Source: Candidatus Latescibacterota bacterium
GTDB lineage: Bacteria > Latescibacterota > UBA2968
Length of the DNA stretch: 64,000 nt
Assembly (NCBI GenBank): GCA_022824945.1
Contig: JAJDYX010000001.1
Span: forward strand, 36,638-100,637
Direction of reading: 5' to 3'
Shown: one piece after another, positions 1 to 9,711 of the stretch
How the letters are laid out: every line of letters starts with the position of its first letter
Position numbering within the stretch: position 1 is the stretch's first letter
Translations under genes and position numbers: made by a program
The notes under the pieces: generated by a model
Seen by the model: only the letters and a program-made list of their open reading frames with translations
Told to the model about the DNA's origin: nothing
Database searches by the model: none

Positions 1-357
1 AGCATCGACTTGCAAATCGCCAGCCACGAGTTCTCCCGGTCCTTCTTTTTTTACATATAGCAGTTTGTCTGCATCTGTATGCACACGCAGACAAATTTCC
101 TTGAGATTTAGAACGATTTCCGTCACATCTTCCTCGACGCCCTCGACCACGGTAAACTCGTGCTGAATTCCTTCAATTTTCACAGCTTTGACAGCAGCTC
201 CCTCAATGGAGGAAAGCAAAACACGGCGTAGTGCATTTCCAATCGTAGCACCAAACCCGCGCTCAAGAGGCTGAACACTAAACAGGCCGTAATTGTCACT
301 CAAGCTTTCTTCATCGATCTGTACAAATCGAGGCATTTGAAAATTTTTTGCGTCCAT
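1..357 (-). CDS. rpoA: RNA polymerase alpha subunit, N-terminal part (cut by window edge)
   Basis: Alpha subunit of RNA polymerase, the scaffold on which beta and beta' assemble. Only the first 119 codons lie in the window; the frame is open at the left edge. The ATG at 357-355 follows a GAGGAG ribosome site nine bases upstream; a second in-frame ATG lies seven codons in. The alpha N-terminal dimerisation motif [11 protein letters not shown] is at residues 40-50. It is the last gene of the alpha operon, 26 bases after rpsD, as in most bacteria. The C-terminal domain cannot be assessed. Confidence 0.97.
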   Translation of the reverse strand, partial: MDAKNFQMPRFVQIDEESLSDNYGLFSVQPLERGFGATIGNALRRVLLSSIEGAAVKAVKIEGIQHEFTVVEGVEEDVTEIVLNLKEICLRVHTDADKLLYVKKEGPGELVAGDLQVDA

Positions 358-383
358 AAACAAAAGCTCCTCGTGCGCGTCCA

Positions 384-1013
384 TTACTTGGAGTAAAGCT
401 CAACAATGAGCTGCTCTTCAACAGGCGTCGGTATATCATCTCGCTTTGGATATTCTACAAGCGTACCACTCAAGTTCACTTTATCTATCGAAAGCCAGGA
501 CGATTGACCTACATCACCTGTGCGCTTGAGTGCATCGTGAATAAGTTGCAATTGGCGACTTTTTTCTCGCACCTGCACAGTATCTCCCGGCGAAACCTGG
601 AATGAAGGAATATCCACGGTTCGTCCATTGACAGCAATGTGGCGATGTCTCACGAGTTGCCGCGCTGATTTTCGAGATGGCGCAAAACCCAACCGATATA
701 TCATGTTGTCCAGACGACATTCGAGCATCTGCAAAAGCAACTCACCCGTCACACCCTTTCTGCGAGCGGCTTTTGAATAATACGTGCGAAACTGGTTTTC
801 CAGCACGCCGTAGATACGCTTTGTTTTTTGTTTTTCCCGGAGCTGAAGTGCGTATTCTGATGGCTTTCGACGCATGTTTTGCCCATGCATGCCGGGCGCA
901 TAACTTCGTCGGTCAAATGAACATTTGTCCATTTGACACCGCGCACCTTTGAGAAACAATTTCATACCTTCTCGTCGGCACAATTTACAACTTGAGCCAG
1001 TGTATCTCGCCAT
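384..1013 (-). CDS. rpsD: 30S ribosomal protein S4
   Basis: Primary 16S rRNA-binding protein of the small subunit (5' domain), often also a translational repressor of its operon. At 209 residues it has the usual length. Cysteines C9, C12, C26 and C31 form an intact zinc-binding N-terminal motif, so this is the zinc-containing (C+) form. An S4 RNA-binding domain follows (motif [19 protein letters not shown] at about 101-119). It lies between rpsK and rpoA in the alpha operon. Confidence 0.98.
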   Translation of the reverse strand: MARYTGSSCKLCRREGMKLFLKGARCQMDKCSFDRRSYAPGMHGQNMRRKPSEYALQLREKQKTKRIYGVLENQFRTYYSKAARRKGVTGELLLQMLECRLDNMIYRLGFAPSRKSARQLVRHRHIAVNGRTVDIPSFQVSPGDTVQVREKSRQLQLIHDALKRTGDVGQSSWLSIDKVNLSGTLVEYPKRDDIPTPVEEQLIVELYSK

Positions 1014-1036
1014 TCAATATCTCCCTGTTTTCTGTG

Positions 1037-1420
1037 TTAAACGCGACGTCGCTTAGGAGGGCGACACCCATTGTGTGGAATTGGGGTAACATCTTTGATC
1101 GCTGAAATTTCCAATCCAGCCCCCTGCAGCGAACGCACGGCGGCTTCTCGCCCAACGCCAGGTCCTTTGACCCAGACTTCCACCCGGCGCAAACCCATTG
1201 CCATCGCCTCTCGCGCAGCATCCGTAGCAGCCAGTTGAGCAGCATAGGGTGTACTTTTTCTCGAGCCCTTAAACCCCACTTTCCCCGTTGATGACCAGGA
1301 AATAACTCTACCTTCACGGTCACTCAGGGTGACAATAGTATTGTTAAAACTGGCATTGACGTGTGCGACGCCATGAGCTTCAACGCGTCTATTTCGTCGT
1401 CTTCCTCTTCTGACTGCCAA
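1037..1420 (-). CDS. rpsK: 30S ribosomal protein S11
   Basis: Platform protein of the small subunit near the E site, contacting the mRNA/anti-SD helix. The 127-residue product is of normal length, with the family motifs [12 protein letters not shown] near residue 20 and the highly conserved C-terminal [20 protein letters not shown]. It sits 31 bases downstream of rpsM and 23 before rpsD. Nothing unusual. Confidence 0.98.
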   Translation of the reverse strand: MAVRRGRRRNRRVEAHGVAHVNASFNNTIVTLSDREGRVISWSSTGKVGFKGSRKSTPYAAQLAATDAAREAMAMGLRRVEVWVKGPGVGREAAVRSLQGAGLEISAIKDVTPIPHNGCRPPKRRRV

Positions 1421-1451
1421 ACGACTCCTCCTTTGAATGTCCTGCGTTTAG

Positions 1452-1826
1452 CTATACGGTTCGTCTGCGACTGCCAATACCGGGTTTCTTTCCCTTGCGC
1501 GTCCTGGCATTGGTGCGCGTCCTCTGACCTCTCACCGGCAAACCCCGACGCCATCGCAAACCGCGATAGCATCCAATATCCATCAATCGCTTGATGTTCA
1601 TTGCAACTTCGCTTCGCAGGTTTCCTTCAACCTTGTACTCTCCTTCAACAACTGAGCGCAATTTGGTGACTTCCTCGTCAGTCAAAGCATCTACGCGCGT
1701 ATCAGGCGAAATTTGCGTCTGTGTCAAAATTTTTTGTGACGTGCTCAAACCAATGCCCAAAATATATGTCAACGCAACTTCCACGCGCTTTTCTCTGGGA
1801 ATATCTACACCTGCAATTCGGGCCAT
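1452..1826 (-). CDS. rpsM: 30S ribosomal protein S13
   Basis: Head protein of the small subunit that forms intersubunit bridges to L5 and contacts the P-site tRNA through its C-terminal tail. The 124 residues start [20 protein letters not shown], include the helix-two-turn-helix [11 protein letters not shown], and end in the basic tail [18 protein letters not shown] followed by a few residues, as is typical. First gene after rpmJ in the alpha operon; the intervening gap is 21 bases. Confidence 0.98.
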   Translation of the reverse strand: MARIAGVDIPREKRVEVALTYILGIGLSTSQKILTQTQISPDTRVDALTDEEVTKLRSVVEGEYKVEGNLRSEVAMNIKRLMDIGCYRGLRWRRGLPVRGQRTRTNARTRKGKKPGIGSRRRTV

Positions 1827-1847
1827 GTGATTGCGTCTCCTATGAGG

Positions 1848-1964
1848 TTATCCCTGTCGCTGTTTGTGTCGCGGGTTGACTTTGCAAATCACGCGCACAA
1901 CACCGCGTCGGCGAATAATCTTGCAGTGATTGCAACGACGGCGAACAGATGATTGGACTTTCAT
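1848..1964 (-). CDS. rpmJ: 50S ribosomal protein L36
   Basis: Very small large-subunit protein (38 residues), read directly from the sequence. It begins [20 protein letters not shown] and contains C11, C14, C27 and H33, the zinc-binding set of the C+ form. The gene lies 27 bases after secY and 21 bases before rpsM. infA, which often separates secY and rpmJ, is not present here. Confidence 0.96.
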   Translation of the reverse strand: MKVQSSVRRRCNHCKIIRRRGVVRVICKVNPRHKQRQG

Positions 1965-1991
1965 AAATAAATCTCCAGCATTTAAAATAAA

Positions 1992-3332
1992 TCAGGCTCG
2001 GCGCCCTCGAATGCGACCTTTTTTCATAAACCCATCGTAGTGGCGCATCAACAAATGCGATTCAACCTGCTGTAAAGTATCGAGTGCCACACCGACCATA
2101 ATCAATAAACCCGTGCCGCCAAACACTTGTTCGAGGCCTGGATGAACCCCCATAGAATTAATAATAAAATATGGGCCAACGGCTATTGCAGCTAAGAAAA
2201 TCGCACCAGGCATGTTGATTCGCGTAAGCACCCGGTCAATAAAGTCTGAGGTGCGTTTACCCGGTCTGACGCCGGGAATAAATCCGCCTTGCCGTTTCAT
2301 ATTATCAGCCAGATCAATCGGATTAAACACAATGGCGGTATAAAAGTAAGCAAAGAAAATAACCAGCAATGAGTAAATTGACCAGTAGGGCAATGACACC
2401 CAGGACATACTCGGCGTAAAAGCAGCCGCGAGATTTTGCATAAATTCATTATTAGGGGCAAATCCGGCCATTGTCGCAGGTAAAAACATAATAGCCTGAG
2501 CAAAAATAATAGGCATCACGCCAGAAGTATTGACTTTAAGCGGTATATGTGTGCTTTGCCCACCATATACCCGCCGTCCAACGACGCGTTTGGCGTATTG
2601 TACCGGAATTCTACGCGTACCCTGTGTGATGAGCACCACCAGGGCGGTCAATGCAACAACGATAACCAAAATAGCTATTTCGATCAAAATTGGTTTGTCA
2701 TTGGTCACAAAATCGCGATATTCCTGCCGCACGACAAAGGGCAATGCCGCAATAATGCCAATAAAAATGAGTAGCGACATCCCATTGCCGATGCCGTGTG
2801 CATCAATCTGTTCGCCCAACCACATAATAAACACGGTTCCGGCAGTAATTGTCAATACAGTCAACAGACGGAAACCCCACCCGGGATAAAGTACGACCGA
2901 AAGGCCAGTTTCTGGCGACTGAAGACTTTCCAGAAAAAAACTCACGCCCAAAGACTGCGCTGCAGCCAGGGCAACTGTGCCATACCGCGTATATTGAATG
3001 ATCTTTTTGCGCCCTGCTTCACCTTCTTTTTGCAACTTTTGGAGGGATGGCACCACAGCACCCATCAATTGAAAAATAATGGACGCACTAATATAAGGCA
3101 TAATACCCAGTGCAAATACCGTTGCACGGGTAAACGCCCCACCTACAAACATGTCGTAGAGGCCAAAGATCGTCTGGCTGGTGCCTGCAAAAAATTCACC
3201 CAGAGCAACCCGATCTATTCCGGGTATGGGAATCTGTCCACCCAGGCGATAAATCGCCAGAATACCCAGCGTAAATAATACCTTATATCGCAGTTCCGGA
3301 ATCTTAAAAACGCTCTTGACGCTCTCGAGCAA
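1992..3332 (-). CDS. secY: Preprotein translocase subunit SecY
   Basis: Central pore of the Sec translocon in the inner membrane; works with SecE (encoded at 27.5 kb) and SecA. The product has about 446 residues and ten predicted membrane segments, with the SecY signatures GGQIPIPGID near residue 32 and the conserved tail GTGLLIMVGVALDT. Start choice: AGGAGG is five bases before the TTG at 3332 but only two before the GTG at 3335, so I favour TTG. Placed after rplO as the distal gene of the spc operon; adk, map and infA do not follow. Confidence 0.97.
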   Translation of the reverse strand: MLESVKSVFKIPELRYKVLFTLGILAIYRLGGQIPIPGIDRVALGEFFAGTSQTIFGLYDMFVGGAFTRATVFALGIMPYISASIIFQLMGAVVPSLQKLQKEGEAGRKKIIQYTRYGTVALAAAQSLGVSFFLESLQSPETGLSVVLYPGWGFRLLTVLTITAGTVFIMWLGEQIDAHGIGNGMSLLIFIGIIAALPFVVRQEYRDFVTNDKPILIEIAILVIVVALTALVVLITQGTRRIPVQYAKRVVGRRVYGGQSTHIPLKVNTSGVMPIIFAQAIMFLPATMAGFAPNNEFMQNLAAAFTPSMSWVSLPYWSIYSLLVIFFAYFYTAIVFNPIDLADNMKRQGGFIPGVRPGKRTSDFIDRVLTRINMPGAIFLAAIAVGPYFIINSMGVHPGLEQVFGGTGLLIMVGVALDTLQQVESHLLMRHYDGFMKKGRIRGRRA

Positions 3333-3354
3333 CACCGCCTCCTCTCAGCCGTGC

Positions 3355-3819
3355 TCAGTCGGTTTTGGCCGCGCCACCGATGTTGGCTTCAACTTGTCCC
3401 CCAGCTGCAAGAACTTTTTGTGCTGCAGCAGCTGATATTGCCTGAACTCGAATCTGTAATGGTGCAGAAATTTTGCCTCGCCCCAAAATTTTCACAGGGC
3501 GTTTTGTAGAGGCAATCAAACCAGCGGCTTTGAGCACTTCAGGGGTAATCTCACCCGAAAGTTCTCTTCCCGCCAAATCGTCGAGATTTACGACCTGATA
3601 GGTCACCCGAAAAGGATTGTTAAACCCAACTTTCGGTAAGCGCTGCTGCAGGGGCATTTGTCCCCCTTCAAACCAAACTTTGCGCTTGGATCCCGAGCGC
3701 GCCCGCTGCCCTTTGTGCCCTTTACCCGCAGTTTTACCTGTTCCGGAGCCAGGACCAATGCCCAAACGTTTCTTCTTAAAAGTTGCCCCTTTGGGCGGAG
3801 AGAGATTCCCAAGTTTCAT
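3355..3819 (-). CDS. rplO: 50S ribosomal protein L15
   Basis: Late-assembling protein of the large subunit. The 154-residue product starting at the ATG at 3819 begins MKLGNLSPPKGATFKKKRLG, matching the family start; the open frame extends 55 codons upstream into rpmD but that extension has no L15 homology. Contains the glycine/basic-rich GSGTGKTAGKGHKGQRAR segment and FEGGQMPLQQRLPKVGF. Located between rpmD and secY as in most bacteria. Confidence 0.97.
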   Translation of the reverse strand: MKLGNLSPPKGATFKKKRLGIGPGSGTGKTAGKGHKGQRARSGSKRKVWFEGGQMPLQQRLPKVGFNNPFRVTYQVVNLDDLAGRELSGEITPEVLKAAGLIASTKRPVKILGRGKISAPLQIRVQAISAAAAQKVLAAGGQVEANIGGAAKTD

Positions 3820-3835
3820 TCTCGCATCCCGCGTT

Positions 3836-4024
3836 TTATATTTCTTCAACTTTGACCAGATGTGCAACAGTCGCCAACATGCCGCGCAATTGAGGAGAGT
3901 CAGCGTGTTCCACAGTATGCCGAATGCGACGAATTCCCAACGCATCCAGAGTTTGTTGTTGTTTTTTTTGCCGCTTAATTGCACTGCGAATTTGTGTAAT
4001 CCGCAGTGTTTTTTGTTCGCCCAT
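3836..4024 (-). CDS. rpmD: 50S ribosomal protein L30
   Basis: Small large-subunit protein, 62 residues (GEQKTLRITQIRSAIKRQKK after the initial Met). It has the L30 core with the LGIRRIRHTVEH strand-turn. The ATG at 4024-4022 overlaps the rpsE TGA stop as TGATG, so translation is probably coupled to rpsE. A GTG just upstream is an alternative start. Position between rpsE and rplO is the standard spc order. Confidence 0.95.
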   Translation of the reverse strand: MGEQKTLRITQIRSAIKRQKKQQQTLDALGIRRIRHTVEHADSPQLRGMLATVAHLVKVEEI

Positions 4025-4542
4025 CACTGCCCCCGTACAGAAACCAATTCGGATTCTTCTACACCGCGCAATAGTGCAAACATTCTCGCATCTTTCAACC
4101 GCGTTAGTCCCTCCATCGCGGCTTTAACAGCATTCTGGGGGTTTTGCGACCCCAATGACTTTGTCAGCACATTTTGAACACCGGCCAGTTCCAAAACTGC
4201 ACGCACACCGCCTCCTGCAATAATACCCGTGCCGGGCGCGGCAGGTTTGAGCAAAACGCGAGAAGCGCCAAACTTTCCAATAATCTCGTGCGGCAATGTA
4301 CCATCAACGACTGGCACGCGTACCAGATTCTTTTTTGCCTCGTCGGCAGCTTTGCGAATAGCTTCAGAGACTTCGCCCGCTTTCCCCATCCCAATACCCA
4401 CAATGCCTTTTTTATCCCCAATTACACAAAGCGCGTTAAAAGCAAAACGCCGTCCACCTTTGCGAACGTGAGAGACCCGCTTGATACTGTTGTTGATGAC
4501 GATTTCCGTCAAATCTAAACCCGTGGCTTCAATCCTGCTCAA
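4024..4542 (-). CDS. rpsE: 30S ribosomal protein S5
   Basis: Small-subunit protein near the mRNA entry channel, involved in decoding accuracy. 172 residues with the double-stranded RNA-binding-like domain ([20 protein letters not shown] near 23-42) and the second domain motif [18 protein letters not shown]. It initiates at a TTG (4542-4540) six bases after AAGGAG; no suitable ATG is present. The stop overlaps the start of rpmD. Confidence 0.97.
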   Translation of the reverse strand: MSRIEATGLDLTEIVINNSIKRVSHVRKGGRRFAFNALCVIGDKKGIVGIGMGKAGEVSEAIRKAADEAKKNLVRVPVVDGTLPHEIIGKFGASRVLLKPAAPGTGIIAGGGVRAVLELAGVQNVLTKSLGSQNPQNAVKAAMEGLTRLKDARMFALLRGVEESELVSVRGQ

Positions 4543-4558
4543 AACCGACTCCTTAACA

Positions 4559-4933
4559 TTAAAATTTCAACCCGCCTTCGCGTACACCTTCTGCCAATGC
4601 TTTGACACGACCGTGATAGAGATAGCCTGCGCGGTCAAAAACAACCTGCGAAATTCCGGCTTCCCGCGCTCTTAAAGCCAAAGCTTTGCCCACTTCGCGA
4701 CTCCTATTGCATTTGCCGTCAATAGTTTTTAACTGATCTTTGAGTTGCGGAGTATTTGAAGATATCCCCATTATAGAACGTCCATTCACATCATCAATCA
4801 ATTGCGCCTGAATATGTTTTAGGCTCCTGAAAATTGTCAGACGCGGGCGATCGGCCGTTCCCAGAAGTCTCTTTCTAATACGCATTTGACGGCGCTTGTG
4901 CATCTTTGTCTTTTTAATTTGCTTGTCTGCCAT
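4559..4933 (-). CDS. rplR: 50S ribosomal protein L18
   Basis: 5S rRNA-binding protein of the central protuberance, acting with L5. 124 residues; family motifs [20 protein letters not shown] and the C-terminal [20 protein letters not shown] segment are intact. Located 16 bases before rpsE and 16 after rplF within the spc operon. Confidence 0.97.
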   Translation of the reverse strand: MADKQIKKTKMHKRRQMRIRKRLLGTADRPRLTIFRSLKHIQAQLIDDVNGRSIMGISSNTPQLKDQLKTIDGKCNRSREVGKALALRAREAGISQVVFDRAGYLYHGRVKALAEGVREGGLKF

Positions 4934-4949
4934 TAAACAACCTCAAAGT

Positions 4950-5516
4950 TTAAGCGACTGCGGCCTTGCCAGCCTTGCGCCTCACATATTCGCCGTTATA
5001 GCGGATACCTTTCCCCTTATAGGGTTCGGGAGGCCGAATACTTCGGATGTTCGCCGCTGTGCGTCCCACGAGTTCTTTGTCGGCCCCACTGACCTTGACC
5101 AGTGCCTGAGAGTTTTCTATCTCAGAGGGAGGGGCATCGATACTAAATTCAATTCCCTGAGGTGCTTCAACCGTCACTGTATGGCTGAACCCCACGTTGA
5201 TGTCCAAATTCTTCCCTTTCATATCTGCGCGATATCCCACGCCAACAACTACCAGTTGCTTCTCAAAACCAGCCGAAACGCCCTGAACAGCATTTGCCAA
5301 TAAGGCACGCGTGAGACCCCAAATAGATTTGTGATGTCGGTCTTCGGGATCTTGCACCGTAACTGAAAGGGATTCGCCCTCTTGCACGACCTGAGTGAGC
5401 GGATGTAAAGGCACCTGTAAAGTCCCTTTAGGCCCTTTTATTTCCGCCTGTGTATCCCCTAATTGCACATTGACGCCCCCTGGAACGTCAATCGGCTGTT
5501 GACCTATTCTCGACAC
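4950..5516 (-). CDS. rplF: 50S ribosomal protein L6
   Basis: Large-subunit protein near the factor-binding site, contacting the sarcin-ricin loop. 188 residues built from two homologous domains; the conserved C-terminal motif ends IRPPEPYKGKGIRY and the next residues NGEYVRRKAGK. Initiates at a GTG (5516-5514) six bases after AAGGAG. Lies between rpsH and rplR. Confidence 0.97.
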   Translation of the reverse strand: MSRIGQQPIDVPGGVNVQLGDTQAEIKGPKGTLQVPLHPLTQVVQEGESLSVTVQDPEDRHHKSIWGLTRALLANAVQGVSAGFEKQLVVVGVGYRADMKGKNLDINVGFSHTVTVEAPQGIEFSIDAPPSEIENSQALVKVSGADKELVGRTAANIRSIRPPEPYKGKGIRYNGEYVRRKAGKAAVA

Positions 5517-5536
5517 GATGCACTCCTTCCAGACCT

Positions 5537-5932
5537 CTACCAGACGCTACAGATAACTTCGCCGCCAACACCTTCTCGACGCGCAGTTCGATCAGTCAAA
5601 ATACCTTTTGATGTCGATAAAATAGCGACACCCAATCCATTGAGTATTCGAGGAATTTCGTCTTTGCCCACATATTTTCTCAGACCGGGGCGGCTTTCGC
5701 GCGTCAATCCTTGAATCGCGCTTTCCTCGTTGGGACTGTATTTGAGATAAAGGCGCAAATACCCCTGTCGGTTGTCATCGATATACGCATAATTGTGAAC
5801 AAAACCGCTTTCTTTTAAAATACGGGCAATCTCGCGCTTCATCCTGGAGCTTGGAATATCCACCTTGCGATGTCCAGCGCGACATGCATTTCGCACACGC
5901 GTCAACATATCGGCAATCGGATCCGTCATCAT
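5537..5932 (-). CDS. rpsH: 30S ribosomal protein S8
   Basis: Primary binder of the 16S central domain and, in several bacteria, autogenous repressor of the spc operon. 131 residues starting [23 protein letters not shown] lies eight bases before the ATG at 5932, so I reject the upstream in-frame codons. The C-terminal signature [19 protein letters not shown] is complete. Sits between rpsN and rplF. Confidence 0.96.
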   Translation of the reverse strand: MMTDPIADMLTRVRNACRAGHRKVDIPSSRMKREIARILKESGFVHNYAYIDDNRQGYLRLYLKYSPNEESAIQGLTRESRPGLRKYVGKDEIPRILNGLGVAILSTSKGILTDRTARREGVGGEVICSVW

Positions 5933-5949
5933 ATGTGCTTCCCCCTCAA

Positions 5950-6135
5950 TTACCAACTGGCCTTTGTCACGCCGGGAATCTCACCAGCGAGGGCCAACTC
6001 GCGAAAACATATACGGCAAATACCAAATTTGCGCAAATAACCACGTGGCCTACCGCACCTGTGACACCGATTATAGCGGCGGACCGCAAATTTCTGTTTG
6101 CGCTTTGCTTTGGCAATCATAGACTTTTTAGCCAT
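5950..6135 (-). CDS. rpsN: 30S ribosomal protein S14 type Z (zinc form)
   Basis: Small-subunit head protein. The 61-residue length and the cysteines C24, C27, C40 and C43 define the zinc-binding type Z form, as opposed to the longer zinc-free form. The C-terminal IPGVTKASW is the family ending. Located in the standard spc position between rplE and rpsH. Confidence 0.97.
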   Translation of the reverse strand: MAKKSMIAKAKRKQKFAVRRYNRCHRCGRPRGYLRKFGICRICFRELALAGEIPGVTKASW

Positions 6136-6164
6136 ATTAGACCTGACCTCGTGTTGTTTTTTAT

Positions 6165-6713
6165 TTAATCTTGATTTTGAAACGGCATACCCATTTCGTT
6201 GAGCAGTTCAAAAGCCTCTTCATCCGTAGAGGCCGTAGTGACCAGGGTAACATCGAGGCCGCGAATTTTATCGATCTGATCGTAGTCAATTTCGGGAAAA
6301 ATAATTTGTTCCTGAATACCGACCGTATAGTTTCCCCGGCCATCAAATGAGCGTATTGAAAGGCCGCGAAAGTCGCGAATACGCGGCACAGAGAAATTGA
6401 AAAACCGATCGAGAAATTCGTACATATGAGATCTGCGAAGGGTGACAGCACACCCAATGGGTACACCCTGCCGCAGCTTAAAATTTGAAACGGCTTTTCG
6501 CGCCCTGCGAATGGAGGGGCGCTGTCCTGCAATACGGGTCAAATCTTCAACAGCATTTTCGATGACCCTGGCATTGAGGACGGCTTCACCAACGCCCATG
6601 TTTAAAACAACCTTTTCCATTTTGGGTACCTGCATGCGATTTTTATACCCAAACCGCTGAATGAGCGCAGGTACAACTTCATTGTCGTAGTATTCTTGTA
6701 ATCGGGTTGCCAT
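6165..6713 (-). CDS. rplE: 50S ribosomal protein L5
   Basis: 5S rRNA-binding protein forming intersubunit bridges with S13. With the ATG at 6713 the product is 182 residues and starts [20 protein letters not shown], the expected family start; the frame stays open 35 codons further upstream into rplX but without homology. Contains the signature [17 protein letters not shown] and [11 protein letters not shown] near the C-terminus. Confidence 0.97.
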   Translation of the reverse strand: MATRLQEYYDNEVVPALIQRFGYKNRMQVPKMEKVVLNMGVGEAVLNARVIENAVEDLTRIAGQRPSIRRARKAVSNFKLRQGVPIGCAVTLRRSHMYEFLDRFFNFSVPRIRDFRGLSIRSFDGRGNYTVGIQEQIIFPEIDYDQIDKIRGLDVTLVTTASTDEEAFELLNEMGMPFQNQD

Positions 6714-6723
6714 GGCGTCCTCG

Positions 6724-7044
6724 TTATTCAACTTCGGGAATTTGCTCACCACTTTTTTGAGCAATCCGCACACGCGCCCCGTCTTCAAGGCGCTGAATGC
6801 GAATTCTGGTCCGCTCATCGGTTTGCGGATCGACGATCATGAGATTCGACACATGCAAGGGCGCTTCCTTTTCCATGATGCCACCTTGCTGATTATTGGG
6901 ATTGGGGCGCGTATGGCGCTTGACATTGTTGATCCCTTCTACCAGCACGCGTTTTTTCTTTGGCCATACATTCAAAACGCGCCCGCGTTGACCAGTATAA
7001 ACACCACTTATCACCTCAACTTGATCACCCTTACGAATCCTCAT
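6724..7044 (-). CDS. rplX: 50S ribosomal protein L24
   Basis: Assembly-initiator protein of the large subunit. 106 residues with an N-terminal KOW motif ([20 protein letters not shown], residues 6-25) and the conserved [17 protein letters not shown] segment. Located between rplN and rplE. Confidence 0.97.
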   Translation of the reverse strand: MRIRKGDQVEVISGVYTGQRGRVLNVWPKKKRVLVEGINNVKRHTRPNPNNQQGGIMEKEAPLHVSNLMIVDPQTDERTRIRIQRLEDGARVRIAQKSGEQIPEVE

Positions 7045-7067
7045 CTCAACACACTTGCCTTTCTTTT

Positions 7068-7436
7068 TTAAATCACTTCGGGCGCCAAAGATACAATGCG
7101 CATAAATCGTCTCTCGCGCAACTCGCGGGCGACAGGTCCAAATATGCGCGTCCCTCGGGGTTCGCCTTCCTCGCCGATCAAAACAGCCGCATTGTCATCA
7201 AATCGAATATAGGACCCATCTGCTCTGCGCGTCTCTTTTTTTGTACGGACAATCACGGCGCGCGCAACATCACCGCGCTTCACCCCGCTGTTTGGCTGCG
7301 CATCTTTAACTGAAACCACAACAGTATCACCGAGTTTGGCATACTTGCGTTTGGTGCCCCCTAAAATGCGAAAGCACATCACCTTTCGGGCACCTGTATT
7401 ATCCGCGCAATTTAATATCGAATATTCCTGGACCAT
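7068..7436 (-). CDS. rplN: 50S ribosomal protein L14
   Basis: Large-subunit interface protein that contacts 16S rRNA helix 44 and binds ribosome silencing factor in many bacteria. 122 residues, exactly the family length; starts [20 protein letters not shown] and ends with the signature [12 protein letters not shown]. First gene of the classical spc operon, but only 11 bases separate it from rpsQ of the S10 operon. Confidence 0.98.
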   Translation of the reverse strand: MVQEYSILNCADNTGARKVMCFRILGGTKRKYAKLGDTVVVSVKDAQPNSGVKRGDVARAVIVRTKKETRRADGSYIRFDDNAAVLIGEEGEPRGTRIFGPVARELRERRFMRIVSLAPEVI

Positions 7437-7447
7437 GTTCTCTCCGC

Positions 7448-7708
7448 CTAATGCGCCTTTTTGATAATTTCCACCAACCGCCAGCGTTTGGTCTTACTCA
7501 AAGGCCGCGTTTCAACAACCATCACCTGATCACCTGATCTGGCTTCATTGTTCTCATCATGTGCTGCCAATTTTGAACGTCTTTGCATAACTTTTCCATA
7601 AAGGGGGTGTGGTACCTGCCGCCGTACCTCAACGACTATTGTTTTATTAGATTTGTCGCTAACTACCAGCCCTACACGTGTTTTGCGATGCCTGCGAGTT
7701 TCCACCAT
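7448..7708 (-). CDS. rpsQ: 30S ribosomal protein S17
   Basis: Primary 16S rRNA-binding OB-fold protein. 86 residues; motifs [20 protein letters not shown] (residues 11-30) and the signature [20 protein letters not shown] are intact. Between rpmC and rplN. Confidence 0.97.
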   Translation of the reverse strand: MVETRRHRKTRVGLVVSDKSNKTIVVEVRRQVPHPLYGKVMQRRSKLAAHDENNEARSGDQVMVVETRPLSKTKRWRLVEIIKKAH

Positions 7709-7728
7709 ACAGCGATTCTCCTTAAAAA

Positions 7729-7941
7729 TTACGCATTGGGAAGTTCGCGAATACCCAGCTCGTGTTCTCGCAACACGGTTTTGAGCCGAGCGAGATCCCT
7801 ACAAGCATCTCGAAACGCAATTGGATTATCGAGCTGACGCGTAGCCAACTGAATGCGAAGATTCACAAGTTCATCTTCCTGTTCAGCAATTCTTTCCCTT
7901 ACATCGCTTGCGGTTAGATCTCGAATTTCATTCGGTTTCAT
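7729..7941 (-). CDS. rpmC: 50S ribosomal protein L29
   Basis: Small helical protein at the polypeptide exit tunnel, near the SRP and trigger-factor docking site. 70 residues of two antiparallel helices starting [20 protein letters not shown]. Its ATG overlaps the TGA of rplP (ATGA, 7938-7941), implying translational coupling. Confidence 0.96.
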   Translation of the reverse strand: MKPNEIRDLTASDVRERIAEQEDELVNLRIQLATRQLDNPIAFRDACRDLARLKTVLREHELGIRELPNA

Positions 7942-8357
7942 TCGTCGTGTCCTCCGCGTTCTACAAAGCGGACTTTAATGGGCAATTTCTGGCCGGCCAA
8001 TTTGATTGCGCGTTGCGCGCTTTCGCGTGGCACGCCCTCAATTTCAAACATGATCCGCCCGGGTTTGATGACTGCTACCCAGTATTCGGGATTGCCTTTG
8101 CCTTTTCCCATACGGGTCTCTGCTGGCTTAACCGTAAGGGGTTTATCTGGAAAAACGCGAATCCAAATTTTCCCACCGCGTTTCAATGATTTGGAAATCG
8201 CCACGCGGGCAGCTTCGATCTGCCTGTTGGTAATCCAGCCCGGTTCAAGGGCCTGTAAACCGTATTCACCAAAAGAAATATTAGCCCCTCGAGAGGCCAT
8301 ACCCTTGCGACGACCCCTCTGCTGCTTTCTCCATTTGACCCGTTTTGGCATTAACAT
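7938..8357 (-). CDS. rplP: 50S ribosomal protein L16
   Basis: Large-subunit protein contacting tRNA in the A site and required for assembly of the peptidyl transferase centre. 139 residues; starts [19 protein letters not shown] with GGAG seven bases before the first ATG (8357). Conserved segments GYQ-like [20 protein letters not shown] and [19 protein letters not shown] are present. Overlaps rpmC by four bases. Confidence 0.97.
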   Translation of the reverse strand: MLMPKRVKWRKQQRGRRKGMASRGANISFGEYGLQALEPGWITNRQIEAARVAISKSLKRGGKIWIRVFPDKPLTVKPAETRMGKGKGNPEYWVAVIKPGRIMFEIEGVPRESAQRAIKLAGQKLPIKVRFVERGGHDE

Positions 8358-8379
8358 AATAGCGCTCCTGTCCCTACAC

Positions 8380-9030
8380 TTAAGTTGCCAGTTGGACGTC
8401 CTGGCCCATTTTTTCCCCGTGACAGATCCAAACTTTTACCCCTACAGTACCCGAGGTTGTATAAGCAGTAGATCTGGCATAGTCTATGTCAGCGCGAAGT
8501 GTATGGAGTGGAACACGCCCTGCAGGCTCTGATTTTTCAACGCGAGACATTTCCGCTCCGCCAAGACGGCCTCCACACACAACTTTAATCCCTTCAGCCC
8601 CCATGCGTACCGCCGAAGCAACAGCTTTTTTCATTGCACGGCGAAATGAGACGCGTTGCTCGAGTTGCCGAGAGATATTATCGGCGACGAGTTGTGCGTT
8701 GAGTTCCGGTCGCTTAATTTCGTTAATGTTGATATAAATTTCTTTGCCTGTCAGATGCTTTAACTCATCTCGCAATTTATCGACCTCTGCGCCTTTACGC
8801 CCAATTACAATTCCGGGACGAGCAGTGTGAATCGAAATTGTCACCCGCTTAGGCGCACGCTCAATGTCTATTTGTGCGACGCTTGCTCGCTGCAGACGGC
8901 TGGTAATATATCGTCTGAGCATGAGGTCTTCTTGAAGCAGGCTGGCAAAATCGCGATTGGCAAACCAGCGCGAGCGCCAATCTTTGACAATCCCCAACCG
9001 CACTCCGATTGGATGCGTTTTCTGGCCCAA
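8380..9030 (-). CDS. rpsC: 30S ribosomal protein S3
   Basis: Small-subunit protein at the mRNA entry tunnel with helicase activity together with S4 and S5. The product starting at the TTG 9030-9028 is 216 residues and begins with the family start [17 protein letters not shown] lies seven bases upstream. The frame extends further upstream into rplV but without family similarity, so TTG is the likely start. A KH domain ([17 protein letters not shown]) and the C-terminal S3 domain follow. Confidence 0.97.
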   Translation of the reverse strand: MGQKTHPIGVRLGIVKDWRSRWFANRDFASLLQEDLMLRRYITSRLQRASVAQIDIERAPKRVTISIHTARPGIVIGRKGAEVDKLRDELKHLTGKEIYININEIKRPELNAQLVADNISRQLEQRVSFRRAMKKAVASAVRMGAEGIKVVCGGRLGGAEMSRVEKSEPAGRVPLHTLRADIDYARSTAYTTSGTVGVKVWICHGEKMGQDVQLAT

Positions 9031-9040
9031 AGTGATTCTC

Positions 9041-9382
9041 CTATTCCTCGTCTGAAACAACCAGCGTTATGTGGCTATATCGCTTGCGGATCATGCCAGC
9101 AGCACCACGTGGCTGAGGGCGCAACCGCTTTAACGCGATACCTCCATCGACAAATGCTTCTTTCACAAAGAGCGCTTCTTCAACCGCGGATTCTTCTTCG
9201 CGGTTGATCGCGTTTGCAACCGCGGATTGCAAGGTGCGCTCTACAATACGCGCGGCTTTCTTAGGTGTAAATTGAAGGATGTGAAAAGCTTCTTCCACAT
9301 CTTTACCCCGCACGAGATCAACCACCTGTCGTACCTTGCGCGGTGAAATTCTTGAATAGCGCAATACCGCCCGAGCTTCCAT
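9041..9382 (-). CDS. rplV: 50S ribosomal protein L22
   Basis: Lines the polypeptide exit tunnel; its beta-hairpin is a macrolide-sensitive site. 113 residues starting [20 protein letters not shown]; the hairpin region [20 protein letters not shown] (about 86-105) is complete with no insertion of the kind that gives erythromycin resistance. Ten bases separate its stop from the TTG of rpsC. Confidence 0.97.
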   Translation of the reverse strand: MEARAVLRYSRISPRKVRQVVDLVRGKDVEEAFHILQFTPKKAARIVERTLQSAVANAINREEESAVEEALFVKEAFVDGGIALKRLRPQPRGAAGMIRKRYSHITLVVSDEE

Positions 9383-9404
9383 TTAAAATTCCCGTCTCAA
9401 AATA

Positions 9405-9695
9405 TCATTGCAAAGAAGTGGCGCGTTCAGTAGATCGTCCCGCACGTGCCCCCCGGTGCGTGCGCGTAGGGGCAAATTCACCGAGTTTGTGTCCCACCAT
9501 ATTTTCTGTAATATAAACGGGAATAAATTTATTTCCATTGTGTACAGCCAGCGTATGGCCGACAAATTCTGGCGCGATTGTCGATCGTCTCGCCCATGTC
9601 TGAATAACCCGCTTATTACCAGCTTTATTCATCTGCTCGATCTTTTTTAAGAGACTCGGCTCAATAAAAGGCCCTTTTTTAATTGATCGTGCCAT
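9405..9695 (-). CDS. rpsS: 30S ribosomal protein S19
   Basis: Head protein forming a complex with S13 and contacting A-site tRNA. 96 residues; starts [20 protein letters not shown] and contains the signature [20 protein letters not shown] and the next residues [14 protein letters not shown]. Between rplB and rplV. Confidence 0.98.
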   Translation of the reverse strand: MARSIKKGPFIEPSLLKKIEQMNKAGNKRVIQTWARRSTIAPEFVGHTLAVHNGNKFIPVYITENMVGHKLGEFAPTRTHRGARAGRSTERATSLQ

Positions 9696-9711
9696 AAAAT
9701 AATGCTCCTGA